Source: Vitis vinifera (Eukaryota; Streptophyta; Magnoliopsida; Vitales; Vitaceae). Taken from it: 64,000 nt of DNA. Below the pieces are notes generated by a model, which was not told the origin of the DNA, did not search any database, and was given only the letters and a program-made list of their open reading frames with translations. The stretch spans positions 17,431,501 to 17,495,500 of the forward strand of contig NC_081812.1 in the NCBI RefSeq assembly GCF_030704535.1, given 5' to 3'. A program made the translations under genes and the position numbers. The number at the start of each line of letters is the position of its first letter. The first letter of the stretch is position 1. Positions 12,301-25,287 of this stretch are shown here, one piece after another.

Positions 12301-15300
12301 GTTTAAATATAAACATCAAGTAAAAATAGTAGTAGATCATCCTGTACACACACACACACACACACAAAAAAAAAAAAAAAAACGACTATCAAACATTTGA
12401 TCCAGAGAATATTATGCTCCTATAAAACAAAATAACTACCTAGAAGCACTGCATCTTTTTGATACTGGTGATAAATATTTACCAAAGGATGAAGAAAAAA
12501 GAAATTGTTCTGAAGGTGAAAACTTTTTAATGGAATGTAGTTCTATAATTCATCCATTGAAGCAAACCCAGAAAAATGCAATGTACATGGTCTGGAAAAC
12601 AATACAATTAGTCAGAATACCTTGGCAAGATTCCCAAGAGATGCTAATTGCAGGAAATAAGCAGGATACAACTGTGTGCTGAGGTCAAAGATACTGCAAA
12701 ACAGATTAATAAATTTAATGGGTTTTTAATAAAATTTCATTATAACTTTTAACACTTTTCAAACAAAAAGTTACAAGGACCTTCCAGCACTGCCAATGAG
12801 GTCAGCATACATGCGCCATTGTTTTGGATCATCATCAAAAAGATTTCCAAACTGTCCACCTGGAAAAGATGGCACCTGTTAGTAAGGTGGACAACCTTTT
12901 ATATCCCTTAGCTCTCTTGATGACTGACAGACCAATAAATAAGCGACCAACAGCACCAATGCCATCCTTTGAAACCCATCTGTAGAAACAATCAAATAAC
13001 CGATATTTCAATCCAATGAAAAGATTAGTTTGATATCCAACAATCTCCCTGACTTAATCTATATACAAATTGACAAAAAAAAAAAAAGGACTCCCATCTA
13101 TGCAAAAAGGTACAGGATGCTCGGCAGTCAAGAAACAAGGATAAAGTGAGCTTAGTGAAAGGATGAATGGGGTGAAAGCATTACAAGATGAAAAAAATTC
13201 ATTTATGATGGTTTGGTCTTAATTAATGATGATTGATGATGACACTACTAAGGAGGAACAAAATGACACTAAAGGGAAGGAATAGCTTGCAAGAACTTAA
13301 AATTATGTCAGTGTGGTCTGCCTATCCTTCTGAGTTCCTTATAAAGGAGCAAAAACCACAATGAAACTTCCAAATATGAATCAACCACAAAAGAAGAGGA
13401 AGGAAGAAAGAAATCCATGACAGCCAATAGAAATAAAAAGTCACCTGATGGCAGCAGCAGAAGCAGCAGCAGAAGCAGCAGCAGTGGTTGCTGAAAAAGA
13501 ACCAACTCCAACAGCCTGTATCATTAGCACATACAAGTTAGTGTAGAATCTATTTGAAGTAGAACTCCACTGAAGAATAGTGTATCGCCAAAATGAAGAC
13601 AACTAATTTAACATCAACAAGAAAGTATTAGAACTGTTCTTTTTTAATATTTTAAACATACCACAAATTTCTGGTTCTTCAACTCCATATAAGCATAGAA
13701 TAGGAATACTAACAATGAAAAGCAAACTCAAAGGAACTTAGTGGATGAGTTTTCCCACAACATTCTGTTGAATTAATAGTGGAAATATTAAATATTTCAA
13801 TCAAGAAATCTTAAGCCTCAACTCAACCATGAGGATATAACCTGGGGTCTAGTAGAGCTGAGTTTTTCATATTTGCCAAAAAATAGGAAATACAAGATCC
13901 CAAATCTAAATTCTTTCCTCCATCTTCACAACAACCAAATGGAGGTACATGTATCAAAATGGCATTTTGTGATTAAACTAATGTGATTTAGAAAAAGATA
14001 TATATACTACATAAAAGTCCAGTTTCACCAAAAACCATGCAGATGGGCTTCAACAGAAAAACAAAAGCAGTCATAAGATGATTCTCAGACTGATTGACGC
14101 AATTATCAACTAGTTCATATATCCTAGCAAATTAATGGCCTGAGTTGGATTGACTTGCCTTTAGGAGACTTGATGTGACCAATGTGTGACAGATCCATGC
14201 AGTAACATTGGTGGGGAACTGTAATAACATGTATTCCAAATAATCATCTGAAACTGATCCTGCATTGATGTGAAAAAGAGTGAGGAAACAATCATTTCTA
14301 GGCCACTATAGAAATCATGCATGTACATTAGCTGCATGATTGCAAAATCAATTAAATACTCTAACTACACTTGGTTATTACAATCCAAATCTTAATGCTA
14401 GGTCAGGTTTTTCTTGTCCCACACCATCAAATAGCCCTCTCAGAAAGTTAAAGACTAAGCTTCCATCAGGAGTCCAGATAATATGTTTAAATGTTGTTGT
14501 CATGTTGTGTATAGATATTTTGTTTCACATGAGCCACTTCAGGCTTGCCCTCATGCTGCCAACTGCTAATCGATGTATCTATAAATGTTTTTTAATGCAT
14601 TCATAGCATGTATAGAACAGATATATACCATAATGGGCCAGAAGGAGATGATTGACAAACACATTCCCATACAATTAATTTTGAGAATATTAAAATTGAA
14701 AATAAATAAATAAATCAAAGTTCATCACCAGGGAAGCCTGCTGGCAAAATAAAGTCTTTAACAATGATAGGAAGCCAAGATAATTGCGTATCTGAGAAGC
14801 TAGAGCCTTGGACCCTCTCAGTTTTGGATCCTTCTTCCTCGAGGAAGGTTTGTATTTGTATGTCATCATCTAATATGAACCTGCTTGCAGAACCAGAATT
14901 AAACAGAAAAACTCACAGACCTGACAGTCAAACTACTTTGTCTAATAAATAGACCTTTACATAAAGTTTCCACACCATATGGAACCCATGATGCTCTATT
15001 GAAATTTGAACTCAAAGATGTACTCTAATTGATAAAAAGAATGCCAAGTAATGAAGAGATATGTTAAATAAAGACCTTTTTGCAGTACCATTGTTATATT
15101 TCTCCAGCAAAATCACATGTTGTGGGCATTGACCTCTGCAACACACAGCACCAGAACAATGTAAATAAAATATGAGATTGCTGAAGAAAGAGGCCACTAG
15201 CTTGGAAGGAGGAAAAGCACTAAGTCACCTGACTATTCTTTGGTTGCCAAGAGTTGTGTAAAGGAAATGAAAATAAAATTTCAAATCTTAACCTTCTCAG

Positions 15301-16135
15301 TATTTGAGAAAACAAAGCCAGCTCCCACTTTGCTAACATCAATAATTATATTGCGACTATTTGGGTCAATGACAAATCCTGATATCCCATGGATTTGGGT
15401 TTGGCTTCATGGATAAGTAGTATTCACCATTCAGCTCTATCTAAGAAAATCATCTCAATATTGTTTCTGAATACTCTGTGTAACCTCGCCAAATATATCA
15501 AATCCTGAACCTAGATTATTTTTTATACAATCAAAATTTAGACATTTAAGGCTTATTTTTATTCTTGGGATGCTATTTTCCAGGAACTGTGGTGAAAATT
15601 CCAACCACAGTTTCAATAACCGTTGTGTGGATTCTTCAATTACATAGCTTTCTAGTACCATAATTACATTCAGAGGGATCCGCCTCATTACATCTCTTTT
15701 CTTGATTGTCTAATCCATATAAACAAATGGGCACCGAATCCATTTATGTGATAATAAACTTGCTTGCTGAGAAAAAACGTAGGAAAAAGAAAAAAAAAAA
15801 ATTAAAAACCGACATTTCGTATAGTTTTTGTTTTTCAGCTTTTTCTTGATGAAGGAGTTGGGGGCCGAGTTTTGACATTTTGAAGAAGCCGCCGCCCAAA
15901 TATGAAGGTTTGCTTTCTCATTTGTGGGATTTGTCATAAACCGAAACAGAGGATTTGGAGACGGAGGTGATGGTTACCTCTTATTACCAGCATCCCCTAT
16001 CTCCTGTCCTTCTTCTGGAGAATCGGAGAGCGTAGAAGAGCAGACAATTCCAAAATCACCAAATTTCCTTCTCCTAATCTTCAATGGAGTCTGAAACCCA
16101 GACACCGGAAACGAGAATTGCAGAGCGTGAACCAT
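9309..16135 (-). CDS. RUS5: Protein ROOT UVB SENSITIVE 5 (DUF647), 15 exons, 502 aa
   Basis: Exons: 15978-16135, 15076-15135, 14729-14880, 14159-14259, 13445-13515, 12933-12979, 12781-12859, 12621-12693, 12209-12298, 12018-12077, 11790-11903, 11404-11464, 11205-11323, 9617-9709, 9309-9539. The N-terminus (MVHALQFSFPVSG, then Arg/Lys-rich and Ser-rich) looks like a plastid transit peptide. DUF647 landmarks are LEKYNNGTAKR, FILPAGFPGS, RWVSKDGIGAVGRLFIGG, DDDPKQWRMYADLIGSAG, AVARGLKDPSFRVIQNHFAI, SGNLGEVAAK and LLHLWLRYQSLSVLRFK. Residues 158-181 form an Ala-rich run. Intron 4 uses a GC donor (AAG|GCAAGT). The family is plant-wide and poorly understood; RUS1/RUS2 act in UV-B and vitamin B6 responses, and the RUS5 role is less clear. 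The reading frame extends upstream of the chosen ATG with no other ATG. RUS5 rather than another RUS is supported by length (about 509 aa in Arabidopsis) and synteny. Confidence 0.9.
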
Positions 16136-17110
16136 TCTGAAAACACAAAAACAACTGCGGGTAGGCTTAGGGTTTAAGCAGAAGGGCTTCAACTTAGAGT
16201 TATGTTGGAGTTTCAAGAAGCGGTTATCATTATCATCTTCTATTTCTTAACTAGGTAAGGCCCTGTGTGTAGTGACGCCACAATTCTCTCCTTCCGAATC
16301 CAAACAAATACCTTCCAAGATTTCTGAATAATGCTAATTGCTTTCCCCAAAACAGCCTTTTAAACGTCTTTAAGCATTAAAAATAAGAGGAAAAAAATCC
16401 CAACTCTTTTTTTTTTAATAAAAGAATTTAGTCAGCCTCTTTCTTTTTCTTTTTTTTTTTCAATAAATTAATAGCGGCGAATAATTATCCTCAGGCTTCT
16501 TCTTTTCTGGATATATGTCGGATTTTAGGAGGGTAGGGAAGCCGTTAATGGAGCCCACTGGGACCCTAAAGCAGTTGATCAACAGCAATAAAATAATGAT
16601 TATAATGAAAGATTAGATATTGAGGTCCAGGGATGAGGCCGGAAGCTCACTCTACCCCGGTGTTCATTGATTCCAACCAAACCAAGTAGTCCGCCTACAA
16701 GAAGAAGCTTAACTGATCAAATTTTGAAGTAATATCTCGATGCCCAGCATCACTCACGTTTGCATTCTAAATTTATTTAAGGTTGCAGGCTGAGATTGTC
16801 CAAACAAACTTCACCACCATGGCTTCCTCAATGCATTGCTTGCTTCTGCATGTGAATTTACTACAGATGGGGAAAAAATCCAAGTTGATAAATAAATATT
16901 CGAGACTAGCACTAATGATTATCTGACCAAAATATAGCCCCAGGACACCAGAACTGGTGGCTCAAGAATCACTACATATCATCATACAGGGCATTCTCCT
17001 TATGGAATATAATCCCCATAAAAGAAAATGGTGGGACATCATGTCCACAAAAAATGGTAGTCAAAAAGAAAATCGAGCAAAAGAACCAGCGTGATGAGGA
17101 ACTGGTCTCT
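16136..17110. other. RUS5 5' region and TAAC 3' UTR
   Basis: The left part is the RUS5 5' UTR and promoter, with a telo-box-like TTAGGGTTTA at 16167-16176 (AAACCCTAA read on the coding strand). The right part should be TAAC 3' UTR. T-rich runs occur near 16410 and 16450. No other gene is visible. Confidence 0.5.
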
Positions 17111-20100
17111 TCAACGACTCTCCTTCTGGTTTTGTTTCTTGCTATTTTCCTCAACAATTCTTTGGAACTCTTTCTCACCAGCCGCAATCAGTCGTTTAAC
17201 CGAATCAAAGGTGGTAAGCCGAATGCTGCACCAAAAAATTGAGGAGTTCATCAAATAATGTAACTAGGCATTATGCCACTAAACTGCAAGTTCATGATGG
17301 GAAATGCTCATTCATGCAGCAAGTAGACTCATCATTTCTGATTAGTCGGGAAACATGGATCTGGAGTTCCCAAGGAAATTACTGCACTTGTTTCCACAAC
17401 ATAGTAGGCAGAAATTCTTCCCCAAGTATGGAGTCAATGCTAAGAATGTTTCAAATATTGAAATCACATAACCCTTAAGAGAGGATTTAAGGTTCCCATA
17501 TACATACAACATTTTTAACTCCCTTATAATCCTCAACTCCACAAAGCCTTCATTCCGACCGCTGGGGACCAGCCATATAAATCCTTATTCAGTTATTCAC
17601 CATTCAGCTACATCTATAGCCATATCCTATTATACATTATTAACACCAACTTCTGAGGGTCGCCAAGGAATGCTAAAAAGTCATGGGCTATCAAAAAAAT
17701 AGAATGGACAATGCAAAACACCATGATGGAGCATTACATGAACATCCACAATATTGGTTAACTTTCTTTGCTGTTAAGGAAAACCTTATAATGAAATTGT
17801 TAAACTGATATTAGCTCAATATATCAACAAAGTCATCATGCAAATCTTTCAAAAACTTGACTAGAGGGCATCCCACAACTAATTCACCAAATGATCTAGA
17901 CATAAGGCCTGAAGGAACCTAGTTTCAAACTACACCACAAAACCATAAAGAAGGATTTCTAAAAGAGAATAGAGAAAATGGAACAGGAGTTAACATGAAC
18001 CTGCTGTTTGGTAGGGTTTTCAACGCATTGGGAACAAACCCCCTGTATAATCCAATAAAACCATCACGTTCCACAATACCTGAGACAATCAGACCAAGTC
18101 AGATATAAGCAAGGAGTTATCAATTAAAGCAACATTTACATCTTTGTTAAAAGAACCTAGACTGTTAAAAAATTTATAGCCCCTTCAAAAGGGAGAAACC
18201 AGACATGGAAGTTGTGAGGATTATGAGGCCCTAACAACAGACCTAAAAAACAGAGAGAGAGAAGTAGAGATATAAATCAAGAATTGCGAGGATGATTATA
18301 AAACTTTTCTCCATCTGGAAAAAAGGGCATAAAACAAACATATTACTTTCTTAGAGGCTCTTCCATTCAAAACTTATCCATGTTTACAGCTGATAAAATT
18401 CATGCTTTACTAGTGATGGCATCTATTTACCTGGAATAGCATCCAGCACTGTTTTGTAAGGTGCACCCTTCATTTGCATTTGCCTTCTAACTGTGTCCAA
18501 AGGATAGCACATGACTGTGGCAATGGTAGCTGACACTAAACCAGTCAATAGAGAGGTTTCAGTCCTCTTTTGGTACTTCTCTGGCAAAGACTTCTTCACC
18601 CTGATTACCCATAGAAGAGATTCATGTCTCAGATGAATATATTCTGTTTGTGTTCTCACTCACTAAGCTGTAATGGTCATGGGAAGAGGAAGCTCACAAA
18701 TCAAAAACGCAAAAGTTCACAGCAATGTAAGGTGCTATTCCAAGAAGAGAAGGTCCAAGACCCTTATAGAAGGATGCAACTCCTTCCTCTCTTAGTATGT
18801 TTAAGGCAACCTGAAATCAGCTCATAAATGCATCTTCACATAACAAGGCCTTCTTGCCATAAACACAATCTGAATCAGTTGATCATACCTCAGACATAGT
18901 TTGATGGCCTGGCTCAACTGCTAGCCTTAACCTAAGTACATCTAGAGGGTAAGTTACCTACAAAAAAAATACAGAGCCAAGGATAAAAGTTTTAAATGTA
19001 TATATAGATTGATAACAGAATGGATAGAAAGAGAAGTGATATGAATAACACATGAAAAATTCCAGACAATCAATGATTATTTGCAAGATAGAATTTATAA
19101 GTGAAATATATGGAGTATATGCTAACCAAGCAATAACCACATTACCACCTAGAAAGGCACATTGCAAACCAGTATGTAATAAACTAAGATTCAGCGCCTT
19201 TGTTTGCTGTATTACTCACAAAAGTGGACGTCATGCCAGCACAAGCACCTGCTGCAAGTCTACCAATAACAGAGAGCTCACCATCCTTTCCCCTAAAAAG
19301 TTTCTAGAAATTCATGTGTAAAACAAAAAATCAGAATGTCTCAAACACTAATCATTGAGATCCATATAACAACATGCTAAATGATGCTTAAAGATGGCGC
19401 CACCATTACCTTGTAAGTTTCATAAGCAAACAGCTGGACGGCACTGTAAGGTATGATACGTATCACCTGGAACAAATCAAAAGAAATCCTTAAGTACATT
19501 CAATTCAATAAAGAATTATCCCAACAATCTTGGAAAAAGATACTCTGAAACAGTGAAGAGAAAAGCTTATCCATGCAATTTAGAAAGTGAAGGATGCAAA
19601 GGACCTGAGGAAGGTTGCCTTTCCAGTACCCTTTAAGTCCTTCTTCCTTTCCAATCAATGTTATGGCCTGCAGTTCATGTCCAAGAAGGCATCATCATTA
19701 GACATAAAAAAGTCATCATCGAGGATGAGTTCAGGGAAAGATAGTTCCTTAACAAGAAATCAGACATGGGATTCAAATGAACAAATATCCCAGCATCTTA
19801 ATACAAGTATACTGAAGCAATTGAAATTTATCATCTACAAAACCACTATCCATAGTTAATAGAAGCTAAAATAGTCACAAATATATTGCTTTAAAAGTAA
19901 TATACTTTGTCTGGCAGGCTGGCAGCTCTCTTGTGAACCTAGGATACCTATCAATTCTTTCTTCCTTAATGTCTATCATGTTAAATGTTCCAATAAAAAA
20001 AATAATTTGGAAATGAAAAAGATTCCCCACAGAACTCAAAAGGAACAACTATCCCCAAAAACAAACCTTTATACCTTTTGAAATGAAGAAATTCAGGATC

Positions 20101-22965
20101 ATTAAGAAGCATCTTTATGCATTTACCAGGGACTAGTACACAGATGACTAACAGATAAGGCAGCCAGGAGCTCTCATAACACCCAACCTATCATCATGTT
20201 GTTGGAGTAGACATATAAAACTATAATTTGACAGACATATTCAACTACAGTACCACAATCTGTGGAGAAGTACAATATCAAGTTGCTGGGCAAATGGAAT
20301 CCTACAGGTCCTTAAAACATACATAATGGCTGTCAATGAACAAAAAAGGTTCCAGAATAAAAATGAGAATATGCAAGAAAGGAGAAAGGTTTCCAATTAA
20401 GAAATTTTCACTACAAGATTTGGGACTAGGAGTGTTTTTCCTTTTTCTGGTACGCAAATGAAAATATTAATGAGTGTCAAAGGGTGCACAACAGGGAGAT
20501 ACAAAATTAAAACACAAAAAAGAGGGAGAGAACAGAAGAGAAGAAGAAAAGCAAGAAAAACGAACAGGCCACAGATCCAGTTACATAGACACAAAAATCA
20601 CCTAGACTAAGAAAAGAGCAAAAAAGGAGCATCTAGAATTCAAATCAGAGACAATCTCCACCATCCATACATACAAATACCTCAAGAATATATCCTCTGT
20701 CTCCAACAGCACGCTTCCACTCCCATTAAAGTCCCTTTTTTTTCTGCTCCCTCTAAATACATTGGAGCAAACAAGGGAGCAATCCTCCAGGAGAGAATAG
20801 CTATATTTATATTCCTATTAAACTAAAATTTTAATTTATTGATGAAGTTGGCTCCCCTATGGATGTGAAATAAGATAGGTCAACATAAATGAGATCCTTG
20901 GCATGGGAAATGCTTATGTAGTCAAGATAAAAGAGCTCACACAAATTTTACAGTTCAAGCAATAAGAAGTAAGATTACATCATAGCCCATATTACCAAAA
21001 TGCATAGAATCTGCAATAAATGAAACAATTATGAACAACCGAAAGCAAGAAAAATGAAACATAACATACCTCAATAAAACCAATTGCCTTCTTAGCACTT
21101 TCTTCCCCAACTCTCAAGCCATGAGTCTATAAACAGAGCAAATTGATTAAGAATATAGAGTGACATTTCCCTATTTAATTAGCAAACTCTTCATCAATAT
21201 CATAAATTTACAAATGTGGTTCCCAGAGGAACCAAAAAGAACAAGCAGGGCTCATCTAGATTATATATACACACATTTAAAAGAAGAGAGCCCATAGACT
21301 GATCGCAAATGGTAATTTTCATTTTCAACAGCAAACTATTCCAAATTACAGGAAAAAGCAATAATGATCTACATTACAGCATTTGTTCCCATCTAGCGGG
21401 TTTTCACCCATTTCCAAGAGAGGTTATATTTGAACTTTCACCGCTAATTTCCTCTGTTTATAGATTTTACTGGCCAACTTACTCATTGTCCCTAGTAGTT
21501 GAACCTAATAAATCTCATGTTATGTATGTTTTTGCTATGCTCTGTATTTTCATATTCTTGTTTTCTCCTTTCTTGCATAGACTACTGTTATTTATATTCT
21601 GTTGATGGGGTTTCTTTCCCCCAAAGATTCCAATAAATCCACTAATGCAAAAAGTTTATTGCTCTGTGATACTAATACAGCTCAAGGTAAAAAAATACAC
21701 GAAATTAAAGCACAGCCACTTGGATAAACAATCATCATAATTAGAAGCAAATGTAACATTAAGGCAAACAAAGTTTTAGATTTACAGAACAAGATGAATC
21801 CATGCGTAAAGGTAGCAAAAGTGCTTCAAAAGAATTATTCCAAGAAAATGGCATTCATGAAATTCAACAACCTTCCATAATCAGAAACAACTGAACTTTT
21901 GTTATTTTCTGTTTGGTTGCCCAGAAAACTGGGAAATAAATAAATTTCAAATCTCATGTTTTGGTTTATCTAAAAATGAAAACTCACTTCAAGTGACCTA
22001 ATTTGCTGGGCCGGACTTAGTGGAGTGTAGGTTTGTGTGTTGTCCAATTCCAAATAAACGAGGAACTATATTCAAATTATTTTCTGTTCTTCCTCCAAAT
22101 TTGGCCAGTAACCAAACGTAACATTGGCCAAGTCAAGAATCCTAGATTCCATCTCTTAATTTCTTTCCTTTTCGTATATTTTCTGCTTGACAAAAGGAAA
22201 GATTAGGGAAGCGCAAAATTCAGATTCAATATATCAATTCCTTTTTTTCCTACATTTTTTTCACTAACCAAACGGAACAGTAGATGGACCTAGTTGAGTG
22301 CGGGGTCGAGTGTTGTCCGATTCAAAAACAACAAACTATATTCAAATTCTTTTCTGTTCTTTCTCCAAATTTCGCCTGTAACCCAACGGAAAATTGGCGA
22401 AGCCAAGAATCCAATATTTCATCTCTTAATTTCTTTCTTTGTCCTATATTTTCTGCGTAACAGAAGGAAACATTAGGGAAGTAAAAATTCAGATTCAATC
22501 AATCAATTTTTTCCTCTTTCCGACATTCTCACCAACCAAAGGAGCAGTAGATGGAACAATCGCCAGAAAGAAAGTCAATACTCATAAACCATGCATTTGA
22601 AAAAGATTGCAATAATAAATAAACACCTGCATGAGAAGCTTGATACGGTCAAGAGGCGCCGTGACGCTCTTGGCCGCCGCTCCGGCAACTGCGCCGGCAG
22701 TAAACAGAGAGATGTCTTTGGGCACCAAAGCCACCAAAGCTAGGGGATGCTTGAAGAGCTGAGCCGCCGTCGGGGTGGACGTGGGTGGCAGCTCGTTCTG
22801 AAATCCCTTGTCTAGCACTGAAACAGAGGCAAAATTACAAGAAATCCCACTGAACCCGTTCTTTCTCCATTGCAATTGCGGGACTGGGCTTCCAACGAGA
22901 CCGGTGTTGGAAGCTTCAAGGCCTGGGATACTTCGCCAGACTAAAACACCCTTCTCCTCCCTCAT
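17111..22965 (-). CDS. TAAC: Thylakoid ADP,ATP carrier (TAAC-like mitochondrial carrier family), 10 exons, 381 aa
   Basis: Exons: 22627-22965, 21070-21126, 19605-19667, 19410-19466, 19220-19303, 18889-18957, 18698-18810, 18431-18600, 18001-18079, 17111-17225. It is a six-helix mitochondrial carrier family protein with the three P-x-D/E-x-x-K/R signatures: APLDRIK (104-109), YPLDVLR (203-209) and YPLDTVRR (293-300). An N-terminal extension of about 85 residues before the first repeat ([19 protein letters not shown]) fits a plastid transit peptide. The C-terminus is Lys/Gln-rich and charged. In Arabidopsis, TAAC exchanges ATP and ADP (and PAPS) across thylakoid and envelope membranes. It is a little shorter than the Arabidopsis protein (about 415 aa, from memory). 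The ATG at 22965 is the only one giving the long N-terminal exon; a TATA box lies 132 bp upstream. Confidence 0.9.
22012..22556 (+). repeat. Tandem duplication of about 267 bp in TAAC intron 1
   Basis: Two diverged copies, about 22012-22285 and 22286-22556, share the blocks ACTATATTCAAAT, TTTTCTGTTCTT, ATCTCTTAATTTCTTTC, TATATTTTCTGC, ATTAGGGAAG, AAATTCAGATTCAAT and the closing CAGTAGATGGA. They differ by many point changes and small indels, so the duplication is not recent. Confidence 0.8.
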
Positions 22966-25287
22966 CTCTACACAGCCGAGACCTGTAATTTCCAGGGTTT
23001 TGGAATGGCAAACTCAAAGATAAGGCACCCAGGAGGAGGTCCCGTTGCAGAGGAAGAGGAGTTGAAAACGTGAAACCGATGCATTTCTCCCTCCTCTTTT
23101 ATATTTGTCTCTCCCTATGATTTGGTGAATAATGGGCCTACCATATGGGGCTTATTTCTGGGCTCAGATATTCAATGGGTCCTTAATCCCTGTGGGCCCT
23201 AGATTTTCATAGTCATGAAATTTTTAAAATTTGATTCGTGTGGTGTTGCATAGTTATATACATATGATTGAATATTTTAGGTATATAAGTCGGCAGTAAA
23301 GGCATGGGAAGGCAATAGTTTTTAAGAATATTTGATTCCTCAAAGCTACCATTCCTTCCACGCCTGCTTACAGGGCCAGCCCACTCTCTTCTCTACTCGT
23401 ACTTTTATTTACCCAATCAAATCAGGCTTAGGCGCCATTTCGCTTGGTTATATAAATGTAAACAGTACGAAGGAAAGAAGGTTCTAGATATAAAACTCAT
23501 CTTTATGAAATTGGAATCAAAAGTTTTATGGGATAGATTTTGGGAGGGGACTTCAGAAAAGGTTTTTAGGTGGGCCAAACCAAACTGGCCCAATGCGGTT
23601 TTGTGGAAATATATAAACTGGGCTTCCTCAGCATTCTGGGTCTTCTAAGCCCAACACTGAGCTGACCAACACCCTTCCTTCTCCTGTTTATTGCAACTTG
23701 CAACTGGGGTTTAAATAATACATTATGCAATGAAATAGGGTCCTCTGATTCTCACCCTTTATTGAAATGGATATACCTTACTACTCCATAAGTTCCCTTT
23801 GTGACTTCTCCCGTAATGAGAATTGTGTTTTGAACTCAGCTGTGCCCAAAAATTAAAATTTGACATATAAAAGTTATATAATTGATGGGAATGATATAAA
23901 ATGTGAAGAGACCAATATACCTTTCAAAACTATTTTGAGTATTTTCTTCCACAATATTTGACAAACTTTTTTATCTTAAATTTTTTTAATAATTATTTTG
24001 AAATTTTATTACCTTTAGAAAACTATTTTTTTTAAATATATCATTTAAAAAAATAATTTTAACATATTTTTAGTTATTTTTTATATACACAATTTTAAAT
24101 ATATATATATATTTTCTAAGATGTTTGATTTTAAAATAATAATAATAATAATAATTTTATTTTTATTTTTTTGGAAAATGATGTATTTTTTTTCAAATCA
24201 CTAAATTAAATTAAATTTTATTGAGGTTTACAAAAGAAATAAAATTTAAATTAATATTTTTCTACTTTCTTTTTTTTTATAGTCAATAAATATCATTTTT
24301 GAAAAGATAAAAAATTCATATATTTCTTCTAAATTTTCACACTTCTTATAAGTTTTAACCTTAAATGATAAACTTATACCCATCAAAACTTAATTTTTGA
24401 ACCCAAGTTAAAAGCACAATTTTCTCAATATAATATCCATGCCAACCAAAAGGTCGACATGTCTCCCAATGGTGCCCACATATTCACCCATGATTGGAGA
24501 CAAGAATATTATATCCAGCAAATGACTTCATTCTTGATTTGACCTTTTCAACCCCTCTTCAAATTCACACAAAAGCGCAACCTTTAAACCGCAATAGTTC
24601 TAAAAAAATTGGAGGAACTCACTGTGCATAGAATATAATGAGGTTGGGGACTCTGTCAATGTGTTCATTCCCCATGCAAAAGGTGACAAATAACACACTG
24701 TATTATCATTAGATTTAGATACTTATAGGGGTGCCGCATTAGGAAACAATAATAGAAGTTGAAATCGTTCCAGAATTTTACAAAGACATAGCAAACTCAA
24801 AACACCAATTTCCATTTATTGATAATAGAACTACAGAAGGAAAGTAGCCCTGTGCGGTGCCCCACCCACCACTCTACTAGCATAACAAACCATACTCAGT
24901 TACCAACGAATATACATGACCATATATGCTTGTATGCTGGTCTTCTTCATCAAGTTGTAACGCTACATCCACCACTAATATCCTTCTCGACCTTGGAGCC
25001 TCCACAATCTCTAATGCCAAATGTAACATGCATGTGAACTTCACGCCCTACGCTGCACAAGGCCAATCCAAATGAAAGAATAACAAATATTGCACTTGAT
25101 CCTCCCATTTCCAATCAAGGGATTGTTGGAAAAATAGCATTACAACATTGCTTTCTTCATCAGGAGAGAAACGACCCCAAAGGGCCAAAGCCTGCATATG
25201 TCAAATAGCTCATTCTTCATTACACTTTACTTTTTCCTGCATGTGTGGAAATATATTTGTATATGTTCTGGAGAATGTACTTGCCTA
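22966..25287. other. TAAC promoter and AT-rich spacer to CAX 3' end
   Basis: 22966-23110 is the TAAC 5' UTR and core promoter. From about 23800 to 24400 the sequence is extremely AT-rich, with an (AAT)n run near 24139-24152. The segment nearest 25288 should carry the CAX 3' UTR. No coding sequence is supported. Confidence 0.5.
23097..23103 (-). promoter_or_regulatory. TATA box of the TAAC gene
   Basis: TATAAAA (followed by GAGG) on the minus strand, about 132 bp upstream of the TAAC ATG. That leaves a 5' UTR of about 100 nt, a normal arrangement. Confidence 0.55.

Noticed and set aside
16136-16216. Upstream extension of RUS5
   Set aside because: The frame is open upstream of 16135, but the first codon there is TTG; the first ATG gives the transit-peptide-like start.
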